A stretch of DNA of 64,000 nt from an uncultured Algibacter sp. (GTDB lineage: Bacteria; Bacteroidota; Bacteroidia; Flavobacteriales; Flavobacteriaceae): contig CANMQH010000013.1 of the NCBI GenBank assembly GCA_947499935.1, positions 1-64,000 of the forward strand. Direction: 5' to 3'. Shown piece by piece: positions 9,801-18,439 of the stretch (positions are counted from its first letter, which is position 1; every line of letters starts with the position of its first letter). The position numbers and the translations under genes were made by a program. The notes under the pieces were generated by a model. That model was not told where the DNA came from, did no database searches, and saw only the letters and a list, made by a program, of their open reading frames with translations.

Positions 9801-10152
9801 AAAGCTCTCTTTCTACATTTTGATATCCCGTAACAACCACAGCATCTAGACTTTCTAAGTCTTCTGCCATAGTAACATTAATAACGGGAGATGTTCCAAC
9901 GTTAATTTTTTGAGTTTTCATACCTATAAAACTCATTTTTAACACATCGCCAGGTTTTGCAGATATGGCATACTTTCCATCAAAATCGGAAACCACCCCC
10001 TTATTTGTACCATCTAGAACAATGGTTACACCACCTAAAGGAATACCTTCAGCATCTATAATAGTTCCTGAGACTTGACCTTCCTGTGCATTAGACATTT
10101 GGATTGAAAATACTGTAAAAAGTACCAACAAACACGTCAGTTTTAATTTCAT
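6808..10152 (-). CDS. SusC/RagA-family TonB-linked outer-membrane transporter
   Basis: The 1114-residue transporter has a signal peptide (1-23, ending SNAQ), a carboxypeptidase-like domain (about 24-105), the SusC-type motif AVVVTGYQ, a plug (about 115-250) with ITIRGSSS and WVVDGAIQEE, and a large barrel ending in VGF. It would pull ligand across the outer membrane using TonB energy together with the downstream SusD. It is the first gene of the four-gene operon. No sigma/anti-sigma or hybrid two-component gene lies beside it, so control must come from elsewhere. Confidence 0.92.
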   Translation of the reverse strand: MKLKLTCLLVLFTVFSIQMSNAQEGQVSGTIIDAEGIPLGGVTIVLDGTNKGVVSDFDGKYAISAKPGDVLKMSFIGMKTQKINVGTSPVINVTMAEDLESLDAVVVTGYQNVERELFTGASQTIVAADIKLDAVPDVTRSLEGRAAGVSVQNVTGTFGSAPRITIRGSSSILGDTKPIWVVDGAIQEEIVDISFQDLVAGDINSLLSSALAGLNANDIESFEILRDASASAQYGARALNGVIVITTKSGKRNQKPAFNYTAEYAVRSIPKYSQYNLLNSQETVSVYRQLASPQVGQITNTGVVNGRNGGIYNLLFNSLGPDDQGVFSVNNLPETQARFLQQYELANTDWFKELFRSTPTQTYTLSFSGGGEKTTTYASLGYFTDAGWTIADRVRRLTGNIRNTFYLGEEERFKITTQLVASVRNQKAPGTLNRESDQFFGSFNREFDVNPFNYALNTSRAIRPRDNDGNLEFVRNNWAPFNILQETDNNSIELDVTDVRFQAQLDYKINDNLEYSFLGTARYANSISNHSSTEFSNAAAAYRADDNTIIRDSNTFLFQDPELPNSSPRVVLPSGGILRNSRNSITTYTFRNSIEYKKRYNDDLHGLTIYGGQEYRHTDRSNQFNTGYGYQFSRGGTIFTDPDILRKVILEGDDYFGFQETRNREMTFFANATYDYDKKYVLNLSGNYEGSNRAGKSKGTRWLPTYTASGRWNIHKESFINNAGVLNNLVLRGSYGLSALIANTASNNEAIFRNQVTDRGLISDRENAIDIVDLQNTELTWEKQTEYNLGLDIGLYGNRIAMNLDAYYRDGKDLIDFISTSGIGGESVKLGNFSSLITKGIEFQLNTVNISKDNFKWSSGFNISLLNQEITDLQQEPNVFDLITGGQFGNVVGFAPNSLYSFNFEGLDNRGVPTFTLPEGGIDFQSTDDPLSYLKHEGPTLPTITGGFANNFKYKNFDLSFFISFSAGNKIRLDPAYTSDYSDLSVFPTEFRNRWLTPGDENITNIPVIPSTALIQRIGATDSRRIFNAYNFSSERIADGGFIRMKNITLGYSLDKDIVKKLGMSRFRMSLQSTNPFLIYSDKKLAGQDPEFIRSGGVSFPITTLYTFTLNVGF

Positions 10153-10213
10153 AAAATAATAATTTGAATTAGTCGTCTACGAATTTCCAAATATTATCTT
10201 AAAGAAACAAGCA

Positions 10214-10253
10214 ATACGTAAAAAAAAGCATAACATATTTAGCGTTTACGTAT
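10214..10253. promoter_or_regulatory. 9-bp inverted repeat upstream of susC
   Basis: ATACGTAAA (10214-10222) and TTTACGTAT (10245-10253) are perfect inverted repeats 22 bases apart, 62-101 bases before the susC start. The position suits a regulator site for the SusCD operon, or for rnhB on the other side. No regulator is known, so this is a guess from symmetry. Confidence 0.3.
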
Positions 10254-10416
10254 GGTTTTGTTAAAAATTTACAATAATTACTGTAAAAAATATAATAAAC
10301 CCTCAAAAAACAAACATCTAATAGGCTAGAATTTGAGGATTTATCAGTTTTTAACATATAATTGTTACACACTCACAATAATCGATTTTTTAAAGATTAT
10401 TCTATATTTTAGCCTC

Positions 10417-11016
10417 ATGTTATTATCTAATCATTCAAATTTTATTTTAGAATGCGGAACTGATGAAGCAGGTCGCGGATGTTTAGCTGGACCAGTAACG
10501 GCTGCTGCGGTTATACTTTCAAAAGATTTCAAAAATGCCATCTTAAACGATTCCAAACAATTAAGCGAAAAAAAAAGAGCATTGTTACAGCCTATTATTA
10601 AAAGTCAGGCCATAAGTTATGGTGTTGCTCATGTATTTCAAGAAAAAATAGATCAAATAAACATTTTAAATGCATCTATTTTAGCTATGCATCTTTCTAT
10701 TGATAAATTAAACCCCATACCAGAGTTTATAATTGTTGATGGTAATAAATTTAAAACGTATAGGGAAGTACCATACAAAACCATAATAAAAGGAGACAGC
10801 AAGTATTTAAGTATTGCAGCTGCTTCTGTATTAGCTAAAACGCATAGAGATTTATATATGGACACCATTCATGAAGAATACCCCATGTACAATTGGAAAC
10901 AAAACAAAGGCTACCCAACTAAAGAGCATAGAGAGGCTATAAGACATTATGGGGTTACAAAATATCACAGAAAATCTTTTAGATTATTACCCGAACAACT
11001 CAAGTTAAACATTTAA
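10417..11016 (+). CDS. rnhB: Ribonuclease HII
   Basis: It cuts the RNA strand of RNA-DNA hybrids and removes single ribonucleotides from DNA. The product starts MLLSNHSNF and quickly reaches the signature [10 protein letters not shown] with its catalytic acids; IIVDGNKF supplies a further conserved acid, and the AAASVLAK segment is typical. I chose the ATG at 10417 because it gives the usual length of 199 residues; the frame runs back to 10333 but adds only a non-conserved hydrophobic leader. The next gene follows after 31 bases. Confidence 0.93.
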   Translation: MLLSNHSNFILECGTDEAGRGCLAGPVTAAAVILSKDFKNAILNDSKQLSEKKRALLQPIIKSQAISYGVAHVFQEKIDQINILNASILAMHLSIDKLNPIPEFIIVDGNKFKTYREVPYKTIIKGDSKYLSIAAASVLAKTHRDLYMDTIHEEYPMYNWKQNKGYPTKEHREAIRHYGVTKYHRKSFRLLPEQLKLNI

Positions 11017-11047
11017 GTTTTTATCTTAGCATAAATTAAATTCTTGC

Positions 11048-13480
11048 ATGAAATTCTTTCAGTTATCATTTTTATTAATTCTTGTTTTTGCATGTTCTAA
11101 CTCTAAACAAAGCAAGGTAGAACTCATTGATTTTGTTCCAAATAATACCATTGCAATAATAAAAACATCCAATCTAGAAGGCTTAAAAAGCAGTATAAAC
11201 AACAGTGATTTTTTAAATGATATATCTAAATCTATTACATACAAAAACTTAAAGCATAAAATAAAAAACCTATCTCACCTAAAACCATCTAGCCCTATTT
11301 TAATTTGTTTTTCTAAAGATTTAGAAGATAGCATTCAATATTCTGTAATTACAAAATATGATAAAACTTTGTTTATTGCAGATTCTTTATCCAACATTTC
11401 AGAAGAAAATCTCATCTATAAGAATAAAACCATAACAAAAACAACAATAGATAGGCAAACGTTTTACAGCACAGTAATTGATAGCACTTTTTTTTCATCA
11501 TCCTCAAAGAAAATTGTTGATGCTGTTTTTGAGTCCAAAAACATACCCACAGACTTAAAAAAAATATATGGCACCATTAGCAATGACAAAACGTTTTCAA
11601 TGATTTTAAAACCAGATAATAATGTTATCAAATCATTTTTTATTGAAGACTCTCTATATGTAAACCATTTTACAAATTATTTAGCTATAGATGTTGAACT
11701 CAACCAAAACGGCATGACATTAAATGGGATTACTAAAGCTAACGATTCATTAAAAAGCTTAATTAACATATTTAAAAATACAACGCCACAAATAAATCAG
11801 GTTCAAAATATTACACCATCTAATAGTGATGGCTTCATGAGTTTTACGTTTAATAATTTTAAAATTATTAAAAACAACATCAATAAATATAATAAAAAAG
11901 ATACTTTAGATAGTTTAACCCCTATTTTCAATGATATTATTGAGGTTGGTATTATTTACCAAGGTAAGAAGCGTTCTATAGTTTTAAACTCTATAGATGT
12001 TATAGCAACTAAAGATGCGCTTTTAAGCGAACGAACTATTATTGATACTTACAGAGGCATTAACATTTATAATTTTAGTCAACCTAAACTTTTTTCTCAA
12101 ACATGCTATCCGCTAATATCTTTTAATAACGCCAATCAGTATTGCGTTTTAGACGATTTTTTTGTTTTTTCGGATAACAAAGGTATGCTACAAAATATTA
12201 TAGCCAACTACCAAAACAAAACAACTGTAAACGATAAAATATATTTTAAGAATATAAAAGATGAATTAAGCAATGCATCTTCTTTACTTCAAGTTGCAAA
12301 CGCATCAACCTTAAACACCATATTAAACAAAAATCTTGAAGATAATTTAAATTATAAGTTAGACCATTATAACACATCGGCCATTCAATTTATTTACGAT
12401 AATAACTTTGCACATGTAAACGGTATATTAAAAAAGAATAAAGACAAAGTATCTTTAAATTCGGTTACCGAAGAGTTTAATTTAAAATTAGATCAAGATT
12501 TATTAAATCAACCTCAATTTGTAAAAAACCACATTACTAACCAAAAAGATATTGTTGTACAAGACCTAAACAATAATCTATACTTAATTTCTAATACAGG
12601 AAAAATTATTTGGAAAAAACAATTACAAAGTCCTGTTTTGGGTAACATCGAACAAATAGATATTTACAAAAACGGCAGATTACAACTTACCTTTGCAACC
12701 AAAAACAGCGTTTATGTTATTGACAGAAAAGGAAAAGATGTAGGTCCCTTTCCTTTAAAATTTAATGATAATATTACTCAACCATTGGCGGTTTTTGATT
12801 ACGATAAACGTAAAAAATATAGACTCATGGTTATACAAGGTAAAAACGTATTTATGTACGGCACAGAAGGGAAACCCATTAAGGGCTTTTCGTTTAAATT
12901 AACTAAAAACACGATACTTACCCAACCCAAGCATTTTAGAATAGGCAGCAAAGATTATATCGTATTAAAAACAACAAACAAACTTTATATTCTAGACCGA
13001 AGAGGCAAAATTAGAGTCACCCCAAAAACATCTTATACCTATTCTAATCAGCCTGTATTTTTGCACAATAATACATTTTCTACAACCTCACAAAAAGGCG
13101 ACTTAATATCTGTAGACACCAAAGGTAATATTTCATCAAAGGCTTTAAATCTTACAAACCAACATACCATTGATGCTACTAGCAAAACCTTAGTAACACA
13201 TAACGAAAACAAATTATCTATTAAAAATAAGACAACAGAGATGGATTTTGGAGAATATTCTAAACCTACTATCTTTTATATAAATAATAAAATTTATGTT
13301 GCTATAACAGATGTACAATCTCATAAGGTATACTTGTACGACAGTCAATCAAAATTATTACCCAACTTTCCGGTTTATGGTAATTCATCAATAATGCTAG
13401 ATAATATTGATAAGGACAATAATTTAGAATTTGCCACAAAAGGTGAAAGTAATTCTATTATCCTTTATCAAATAAATTAA
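11048..13480 (+). CDS. Lipoprotein with C-terminal beta-propeller-like region
   Basis: The 810-residue product has a lipoprotein signal (LILVFACS). The N-terminal half (about 25-480) is a low-complexity alpha/beta region opening with DFVPNNTIAIIKTSNLEGL, of no family I recognise firmly. The C-terminal half (about 490-810) repeats blades such as VYVIDRKGKDVGPFPLKF and LYILDRRGKIRVTPK, resembling PQQ-type propellers. It lies between rnhB and the nucleoid protein with short gaps and is probably co-transcribed. It looks like a cell-envelope protein of unknown role, perhaps binding other proteins. Confidence 0.6.
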   Translation: MKFFQLSFLLILVFACSNSKQSKVELIDFVPNNTIAIIKTSNLEGLKSSINNSDFLNDISKSITYKNLKHKIKNLSHLKPSSPILICFSKDLEDSIQYSVITKYDKTLFIADSLSNISEENLIYKNKTITKTTIDRQTFYSTVIDSTFFSSSSKKIVDAVFESKNIPTDLKKIYGTISNDKTFSMILKPDNNVIKSFFIEDSLYVNHFTNYLAIDVELNQNGMTLNGITKANDSLKSLINIFKNTTPQINQVQNITPSNSDGFMSFTFNNFKIIKNNINKYNKKDTLDSLTPIFNDIIEVGIIYQGKKRSIVLNSIDVIATKDALLSERTIIDTYRGINIYNFSQPKLFSQTCYPLISFNNANQYCVLDDFFVFSDNKGMLQNIIANYQNKTTVNDKIYFKNIKDELSNASSLLQVANASTLNTILNKNLEDNLNYKLDHYNTSAIQFIYDNNFAHVNGILKKNKDKVSLNSVTEEFNLKLDQDLLNQPQFVKNHITNQKDIVVQDLNNNLYLISNTGKIIWKKQLQSPVLGNIEQIDIYKNGRLQLTFATKNSVYVIDRKGKDVGPFPLKFNDNITQPLAVFDYDKRKKYRLMVIQGKNVFMYGTEGKPIKGFSFKLTKNTILTQPKHFRIGSKDYIVLKTTNKLYILDRRGKIRVTPKTSYTYSNQPVFLHNNTFSTTSQKGDLISVDTKGNISSKALNLTNQHTIDATSKTLVTHNENKLSIKNKTTEMDFGEYSKPTIFYINNKIYVAITDVQSHKVYLYDSQSKLLPNFPVYGNSSIMLDNIDKDNNLEFATKGESNSIILYQIN

Positions 13481-13498
13481 GGCACAAAAAACACCTGT

Positions 13499-14548
13499 AT
13501 GATTTCAAGAAAAAACGCTGCTATTTCAAAATTTATAATACACAAAGTTGGTAACAAATTTAATGATACAAAAAATGCTTTTTCAGGTAAAACGGTAGAT
13601 TTTGACGAAGCTAGTTATGATCTAATGTTGCCTTTTTTATTAAGACCATTTGGTAGCGTCGTACAAAGTTATCGATTTAATCACCATGCCAATATTACAT
13701 TAAATGAAATAAACAGCTATTGTACTCAAATATTTAGCGATGAGGATAGTTTTATAGACATCTCAAAACATATGGTAACGCATTTGTATGAGCAATCTAA
13801 CTCGGCACAAATAAAAACTGGAGATGTTTTAATCGTTATGTTTGAAGGCATCGAATTTAGAGATATGACCACAAATGCTATAGGTATATTTAAAATTGAA
13901 AGTAAAGTAAACTTCTTTCAAACTTATTTAGAAAATAATAGTTATGATGTATTAGTACAAAAGGGTATTAACTCAAGAAAAGTAGATAAAGGTTGTTTAA
14001 TTTTAAATCAATCTGATGGTGAAGGCAATATTATTTTAAGTGTAGATAATAATAGTTACGATACACAGTATTGGACAAATCACTTCTTAAATATAAAATA
14101 TGCCGATGATGCTAATAATCATACCCAACAATATATTGAGCTTTGCAAAGAGTTTTCTACCGAAGTGTTAAAAACAAATTACGGGGCTAAAGAACAAAAC
14201 ACCTTTTTAGCGAAAACTGTTGATTTTTTTAAGGAAAATGAAATCGTAAATGTAGAACGTTTTAAAGAAGACCTTTTTGAAGACGAAAAACAAATAAGAC
14301 AATTTGAAGATTACAAAAAAGAATATGAAGGTGAACAAAACGTAGTCTTAAGAAATCAATTTGATGTTGCCGAAGCTGTTGTAAATAAAGAAAAGAAAAA
14401 GTTTAAAACAGATATAAAACTAGACACCAATATACAAATAAAACTAGATATTGATGCTCCAGATGCTTCTACTGAGTATTTAGAACGCGGTTATGATGAT
14501 GATAAAAAAATGCATTTTTACAAAGTGTTTTTTAATGCCGAGAACTAA
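13499..14548 (+). CDS. Nucleoid-associated protein, NdpA/YejK family
   Basis: The 349-residue product has no signal peptide. It matches the 37-kDa nucleoid-associated protein family: the start SKFIIHKVGNK, the middle GDVLIVMFEG, and the late KTVDFFKENEIVNVERFKEDLF and FKTDIKLDTNIQIKLD blocks. Family members bind DNA or nucleoid components; the exact role is unclear. It begins 18 bases after the propeller lipoprotein gene, so it probably shares its transcript despite the unlike functions. Confidence 0.85.
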   Translation: MISRKNAAISKFIIHKVGNKFNDTKNAFSGKTVDFDEASYDLMLPFLLRPFGSVVQSYRFNHHANITLNEINSYCTQIFSDEDSFIDISKHMVTHLYEQSNSAQIKTGDVLIVMFEGIEFRDMTTNAIGIFKIESKVNFFQTYLENNSYDVLVQKGINSRKVDKGCLILNQSDGEGNIILSVDNNSYDTQYWTNHFLNIKYADDANNHTQQYIELCKEFSTEVLKTNYGAKEQNTFLAKTVDFFKENEIVNVERFKEDLFEDEKQIRQFEDYKKEYEGEQNVVLRNQFDVAEAVVNKEKKKFKTDIKLDTNIQIKLDIDAPDASTEYLERGYDDDKKMHFYKVFFNAEN

Positions 14549-14627
14549 TACCAATTCTTATTTAAAAATCGTTCATAACTAAAATAAATAATAATAATAA
14601 TATAACATCCCTATAAAAGCCTAAACA

Positions 14628-14919
14628 TAGAGATTAAAATCTTTTTATGCTTACATACAAAACCAATAAACGAATCACTTTTAACGTGAGTTCGATATAA
14701 AATTCAATAAACAATAGCATTTATATTTCTGACAAACAGTAATTTGTCATGTCGACAGAGAGAAGACACATCTCAGAAAGATGAGATTCCTCCTCGTTCC
14801 ACGTTCGGAATGACACATTTTTCCTATTCGTGTTTTTAAACAACGGATTGTCAGATAACAATATGAGGTATTCGCTTATTGGTTTTTTGTTTTATTAGCT
14901 ATAAAATCTAGCATCTCTA
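14628..14919. repeat. Large imperfect inverted-repeat element (MITE-like)
   Basis: The outer arms are 14628-14675 and 14870-14919: TAGAGAT (14628-14634) faces ATCTCTA (14913-14919), and the inner arm 14657-14675 faces 14870-14890 with few differences. Further in, CTGACAA (14729-14735) faces TTGTCAG. A separate palindrome (14745-14815) sits in the centre. There is no reading frame. The 510-base gap between the flanking genes is thus largely explained by this element. Confidence 0.6.
14745..14815. repeat. TGTCAT...ATGACA palindromic repeat
   Basis: The 71-bp unit starts TGTCAT (14745-14750) and ends ATGACA (14810-14815). Inside it a hairpin ATCTCA/TGAGAT (14770-14775, 14782-14787) has the loop GAAAGA. 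The right half contains CGTTCCACGTTCGGAATGAC. Units of this shape (GTCATTCCGAA, GAGATTCC) are, from memory, frequent REP-like repeats between genes of Flavobacteriaceae. Confidence 0.65.
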
Positions 14920-15058
14920 AAATAATATAGAAATCCAACGCAACCAAAACCACTTTGGGGCATCTACTTTTCAATACAACACCTCTGTTTAATAGCAAGT
15001 TATAATATTTTCACCTCTTAAACAGAAATCAATTTTACTAATTAATTATCCTATTACA

Positions 15059-16099
15059 ATGAAAAAACAATTTTTATCCCTCAAAACACTAATGGCTTTA
15101 TGTCTAATTTCAATTTTTACATTAAGCTGTAAGAATGACGATGATAATACTGGTGGCAACCCCCAAGACAACACAGAAGAAACCGTTGTAGTTGCCAATA
15201 GAGCTGGTGGCTCTATCATATTTATTGACGCTAAAAAAGATGCCATCATAAAAACATTGTCTGCCACAGACTTTGAACCCATGTATGTGGTTTACGTCCC
15301 TAATAATGATAGAATTTATGTTGGAGACCGTACTGGTAATAAAGTACATGTCGTAAACCCTGAAACAAAAGAATTTGAAAGCACCATTGATGTTGGTAAT
15401 GGCGTTTTTCACATGTGGGCCGATGGAAACGGAAAAGAATTATGGGTAAACAATGATGTAGACAATACTATTTCTGTTATAGATATAGCCACTAACGCTG
15501 TTGTAGAAACTATAGATATTGGAGAGAAACCTCATGATGTTTTTCTTAGCCAAGACGGCACTAAAGCTTATGTGTCAATATTAGATGGCACCAATCGTTC
15601 TCAAGATAAAATCTTTATGTATTCTACCACCGATTATTCAAAAACAGGAGAAACCAGCGTAGGCAAAGATCCCCATTTATTTCACTTAGCCAATACAAAT
15701 ACCTTATATGTACCATCTCAAGGTTCTGGAAAACTTTTTGTATTGAATGGTGATGATTTAAGTGAAATTAACCAAGCTGATTACCAAGGCGCTCATGGTA
15801 TTTTTGGCTCTAGAGACCAAAGTAAAATATATGCTACCAATATTAGCGGAAGTGCCTTATACAGCATAGATGCAGAAAACACAGATAAATCCTCATCAAT
15901 TGCGACTACCAATGCTACGCCTCATAATATTGTTGTAAATAATGATAATACTAAACTATATGTAACGCATTCTGGAGACACATCAGATGATGTTACTGTT
16001 TATACTATAGATGCCAACAATGAAATTTCTGAAACGGTAGTCTCTTTAAAAGTTGGTCTAAACCCATTTGGTTTAGCGTATTATAAAAGAGAAAAATAG
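15059..16099 (+). CDS. YncE-like YVTN beta-propeller lipoprotein
   Basis: The 346-residue product has a lipoprotein signal (ISIFTLSC, Cys about residue 24) and an Asp-rich linker. The rest is blades of the 40-residue YVTN type: NKVHVVNPETKEFESTIDVG, NTISVIDIATNAVVETIDIG, AYVSILDGT, LYVTHSGD. Such propellers bind ligands or proteins outside the cytoplasm; no active site is visible. It is a single gene that ends at a shared terminator with the convergent regulator gene. Confidence 0.8.
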   Translation: MKKQFLSLKTLMALCLISIFTLSCKNDDDNTGGNPQDNTEETVVVANRAGGSIIFIDAKKDAIIKTLSATDFEPMYVVYVPNNDRIYVGDRTGNKVHVVNPETKEFESTIDVGNGVFHMWADGNGKELWVNNDVDNTISVIDIATNAVVETIDIGEKPHDVFLSQDGTKAYVSILDGTNRSQDKIFMYSTTDYSKTGETSVGKDPHLFHLANTNTLYVPSQGSGKLFVLNGDDLSEINQADYQGAHGIFGSRDQSKIYATNISGSALYSIDAENTDKSSSIATTNATPHNIVVNNDNTKLYVTHSGDTSDDVTVYTIDANNEISETVVSLKVGLNPFGLAYYKREK

Positions 16100-16130
16100 A
16101 TTACGTTTTAATTTAAAACATAACTCAAAC

Positions 16131-16165
16131 AAAGAAGGTTATCAAAACACATGGCAACCTTCTTT
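16131..16165. terminator. Bidirectional terminator between convergent genes
   Basis: AAAGAAGGTT (16131-16140) pairs perfectly with AACCTTCTTT (16156-16165) around a 15-base loop. It lies between the stop of the propeller gene (16099) and the stop of the MocR-type gene (16180), so it can serve both strands. Confidence 0.7.
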
Positions 16166-16179
16166 AGTTACATTTATAA

Positions 16180-17670
16180 TTAATCTATTTGATTATTTAT
16201 AATCTTGATAGTTTGTTTTAGTCTATTTATAAGCTCTTGTATTTCGGTTTCATTATAAGCCGCAAAACCTATCCTAATGGCATTATGTCCTGTTTTTGCC
16301 ATATCATAACGTTGCCATTCTGGAATAATCAATTTTTGTGTTTCTGCTATTTTAGAAACAGATTCCCAAGACAAGGGTTTATTTAATGTTACCCATACGG
16401 CCATGCCGCCTTTGGGCACTTCAAAAGAAAAATAATCGCCCAATTCACTTTTTAAAAACCTGCAAAACAAATCTCTTCTAACTTTATAAAGTTTTACAAC
16501 TTTTTTAATATGCCTATCTAAGTTACCAGATTTTATAAAATCTGCAAAGGCTAACTCTAATAAAGCATCACCTTGCCTATCTACAAAACGACGTAGTTTA
16601 GCACATTCGTCTACAAAATCTTTAGATGCAACCAAATACCCAACTCTATAAACAGGCGCAATGGCTTTACAAACAGACCCTACATAAATAACATTCCCGT
16701 TTTTATCATGGCTAGCTAATGGCAAAATAGGTGCATGGTTGTAATGAAAATCGTAGTCATAATCGTCTTCAATAATGGCAAATTTATACCTTTTTGCTAA
16801 GTTTAATAAATGAATGCGTCGTTCTGCAGACATAGTTACTGTTGTAGGATGGTGATGATGCGGTGTTGTATAAATCGCTTTTATACTGTGTTTTTCACAT
16901 AAATGCTCTACAGCAACCGTACTTAAACCATGTTCATCAACAGGAACTCTTAAAAGTCTGGCACCAGCAAACTCAAAAGTAGTATCAGATGAACTATAAT
17001 TAGTTTCTCCAGTAATAATATAATCATTATCAGAAACTAGTAGTTGAGCTGCCAAAAACATACCCATTTGACTACCTCGGGTAATTATAATATGGTCTTT
17101 TGTTATATTTAGTCCTCTAGTTTCATTTAAATATGTAACCAAAGTTTCTCTAAGCAAATCATTGCCATATGTTGTACCATAACCAAGTTCATTTATACTG
17201 CTTTTTTTATTAGCCCATTTTTTATACAGCATGGTTATCTCTTTGGTTGGCGCTAACCTAACATCTGAAACACCATCGTTTACATACATAAAAGTATCAT
17301 CAAAATGTTGTGGAAATGTTCTATTTAAAATCTTATTTATAGTAAATGAAAATCCTGATATATCTTGTTTTACTTCTTTTACTACCTCTCCCAACTTCTG
17401 TTGCTGTAGCACAGGTATATTTTCATTAACAAAAGTTCCTTTCTGCGGAATACTTTCTACCCAGCCCTGTAAAGTCAGTTCTTCATAACATGCCACTACT
17501 GTTTTTCTATGCACATTTATAAGTTGAGATAATGTTCTGCTACCTGGCAATTTGGTCTTGGAAGGTAGACTTCCATTTTTAATAAGCGTAATAAATTGAT
17601 TGGTTAACTGTAAATACAAAGTTTGTTTAGCTAAGCGATTTAACTTAATAATGGTTTTATAAGGAAACAT
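16180..17670 (-). CDS. MocR/PdxR-type GntR regulator with aminotransferase domain
   Basis: The 496-residue product has an N-terminal GntR winged helix (about 10-80, with LPGSRTLSQLINVHRKTV and GWVESIPQKGTFV) fused to a type-I aminotransferase fold (about 115-490). The PLP-binding lysine is K335 in YVGSVCKAIAPVYRVGY, and EDDYDYDF (from 301) is the usual cofactor segment. Such proteins sense PLP or amino compounds and control neighbours. It is divergent from a PNPOx-like gene across an 84-base gap with a perfect inverted repeat, so that gene is its likely target. Confidence 0.88.
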   Translation of the reverse strand: MFPYKTIIKLNRLAKQTLYLQLTNQFITLIKNGSLPSKTKLPGSRTLSQLINVHRKTVVACYEELTLQGWVESIPQKGTFVNENIPVLQQQKLGEVVKEVKQDISGFSFTINKILNRTFPQHFDDTFMYVNDGVSDVRLAPTKEITMLYKKWANKKSSINELGYGTTYGNDLLRETLVTYLNETRGLNITKDHIIITRGSQMGMFLAAQLLVSDNDYIITGETNYSSSDTTFEFAGARLLRVPVDEHGLSTVAVEHLCEKHSIKAIYTTPHHHHPTTVTMSAERRIHLLNLAKRYKFAIIEDDYDYDFHYNHAPILPLASHDKNGNVIYVGSVCKAIAPVYRVGYLVASKDFVDECAKLRRFVDRQGDALLELAFADFIKSGNLDRHIKKVVKLYKVRRDLFCRFLKSELGDYFSFEVPKGGMAVWVTLNKPLSWESVSKIAETQKLIIPEWQRYDMAKTGHNAIRIGFAAYNETEIQELINRLKQTIKIINNQID

Positions 17671-17681
17671 ATCTGGACTAC

Positions 17682-17736
17682 TGATAAAATTAAAACTGGA
17701 TGATTATAATGCTCCACAAATCTACTAATTTTATCA
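17682..17736. promoter_or_regulatory. Inverted-repeat operator candidate, MocR-type gene / PNPOx-like gene
   Basis: TGATAAAATTA (17682-17692) and TAATTTTATCA (17726-17736) are perfect 11-bp inverted repeats, 33 bases apart, filling the gap between the divergent starts at 17670 and 17755. A partial direct repeat, CTGGAcTactgAT / CTGGATGATTAT, lies on the left side. This is a likely binding site for the MocR-type regulator, by position and symmetry only. Confidence 0.5.
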
Positions 17737-17754
17737 TCTCAATAAATAAATATC

Positions 17755-18420
17755 ATGAAAACACACAACATTTCGGAATTAAATAAAGTAAAACGTGGTG
17801 CCAATAGAGCCACTTATGATGCTAATGAAATAAATAACATATTAGATGCAGGCTTTGTTGGCTATATAAGTTATATTTTTAACCATAACGCTATTACAAT
17901 TCCCATGGCATATGGAAGGATAAAAGATAAAATTTATTTACATGGATCTAGAAAAAACAGAATGTTACTATCTTTATTAGAAAACAAAGAAGCCAGCATG
18001 ACTGTTATGCATTTAGACGGCTTAGTTTTAGCGCGTTCAGGATTTCATCATTCGGTAAATTACAGATCAGCAACATTATTTGGCGAAGTTTCTCAGATGA
18101 ATGATGCTATAATAAAAGAACGTGCATTAGAATGTATAGTAGACCAGATGATTCCTGAAAGATGGGATAAAATTCGCCTCATGAACGAAAAAGAGTTTAA
18201 TGGTACATTGGTGGTTGAAATGACCATAAAATCTGCCTCAGCCAAAATTAGAAATGAAGGTGTTAATGATGAAAAAAGCGATATCGATTTGCCTATTTGG
18301 GCTGGTATAATACCATTAAAACAAGTTGCTGATTATCCCATTAGTGATACGTTATTACATGACCATGTAAAAACACCTCAACATGTTTTAGATTATTATG
18401 AAACTCATAGAAATAAATAA
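17755..18420 (+). CDS. PNPOx-like flavin-binding protein, NimA-type (Pyridox_ox_2)
   Basis: The 221-residue cytoplasmic product follows the PF12900 pattern closely: GFVGYISYIF, ITIPMAYGRIKDKIYLHGS, MHLDGLVLARSGFHHSVNYRSATLFG, the SAKIRNEG turn and LPIWAGIIPLK. Relatives bind FMN, heme or F420-like cofactors; some are nitroimidazole reductases (Nim), but most have unknown substrates, so I do not call resistance. Divergence from a PLP-sensing MocR-type gene suggests a link to vitamin B6 or a related amine. Confidence 0.82.
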   Translation: MKTHNISELNKVKRGANRATYDANEINNILDAGFVGYISYIFNHNAITIPMAYGRIKDKIYLHGSRKNRMLLSLLENKEASMTVMHLDGLVLARSGFHHSVNYRSATLFGEVSQMNDAIIKERALECIVDQMIPERWDKIRLMNEKEFNGTLVVEMTIKSASAKIRNEGVNDEKSDIDLPIWAGIIPLKQVADYPISDTLLHDHVKTPQHVLDYYETHRNK

Positions 18421-18439
18421 CATTATACTTTAAAATAAT

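Noticed and set aside
17755..18420. Nitroimidazole resistance gene (nim)
   Set aside because: It belongs to the broad PNPOx-like family; sequence alone does not show nitroreductase activity.
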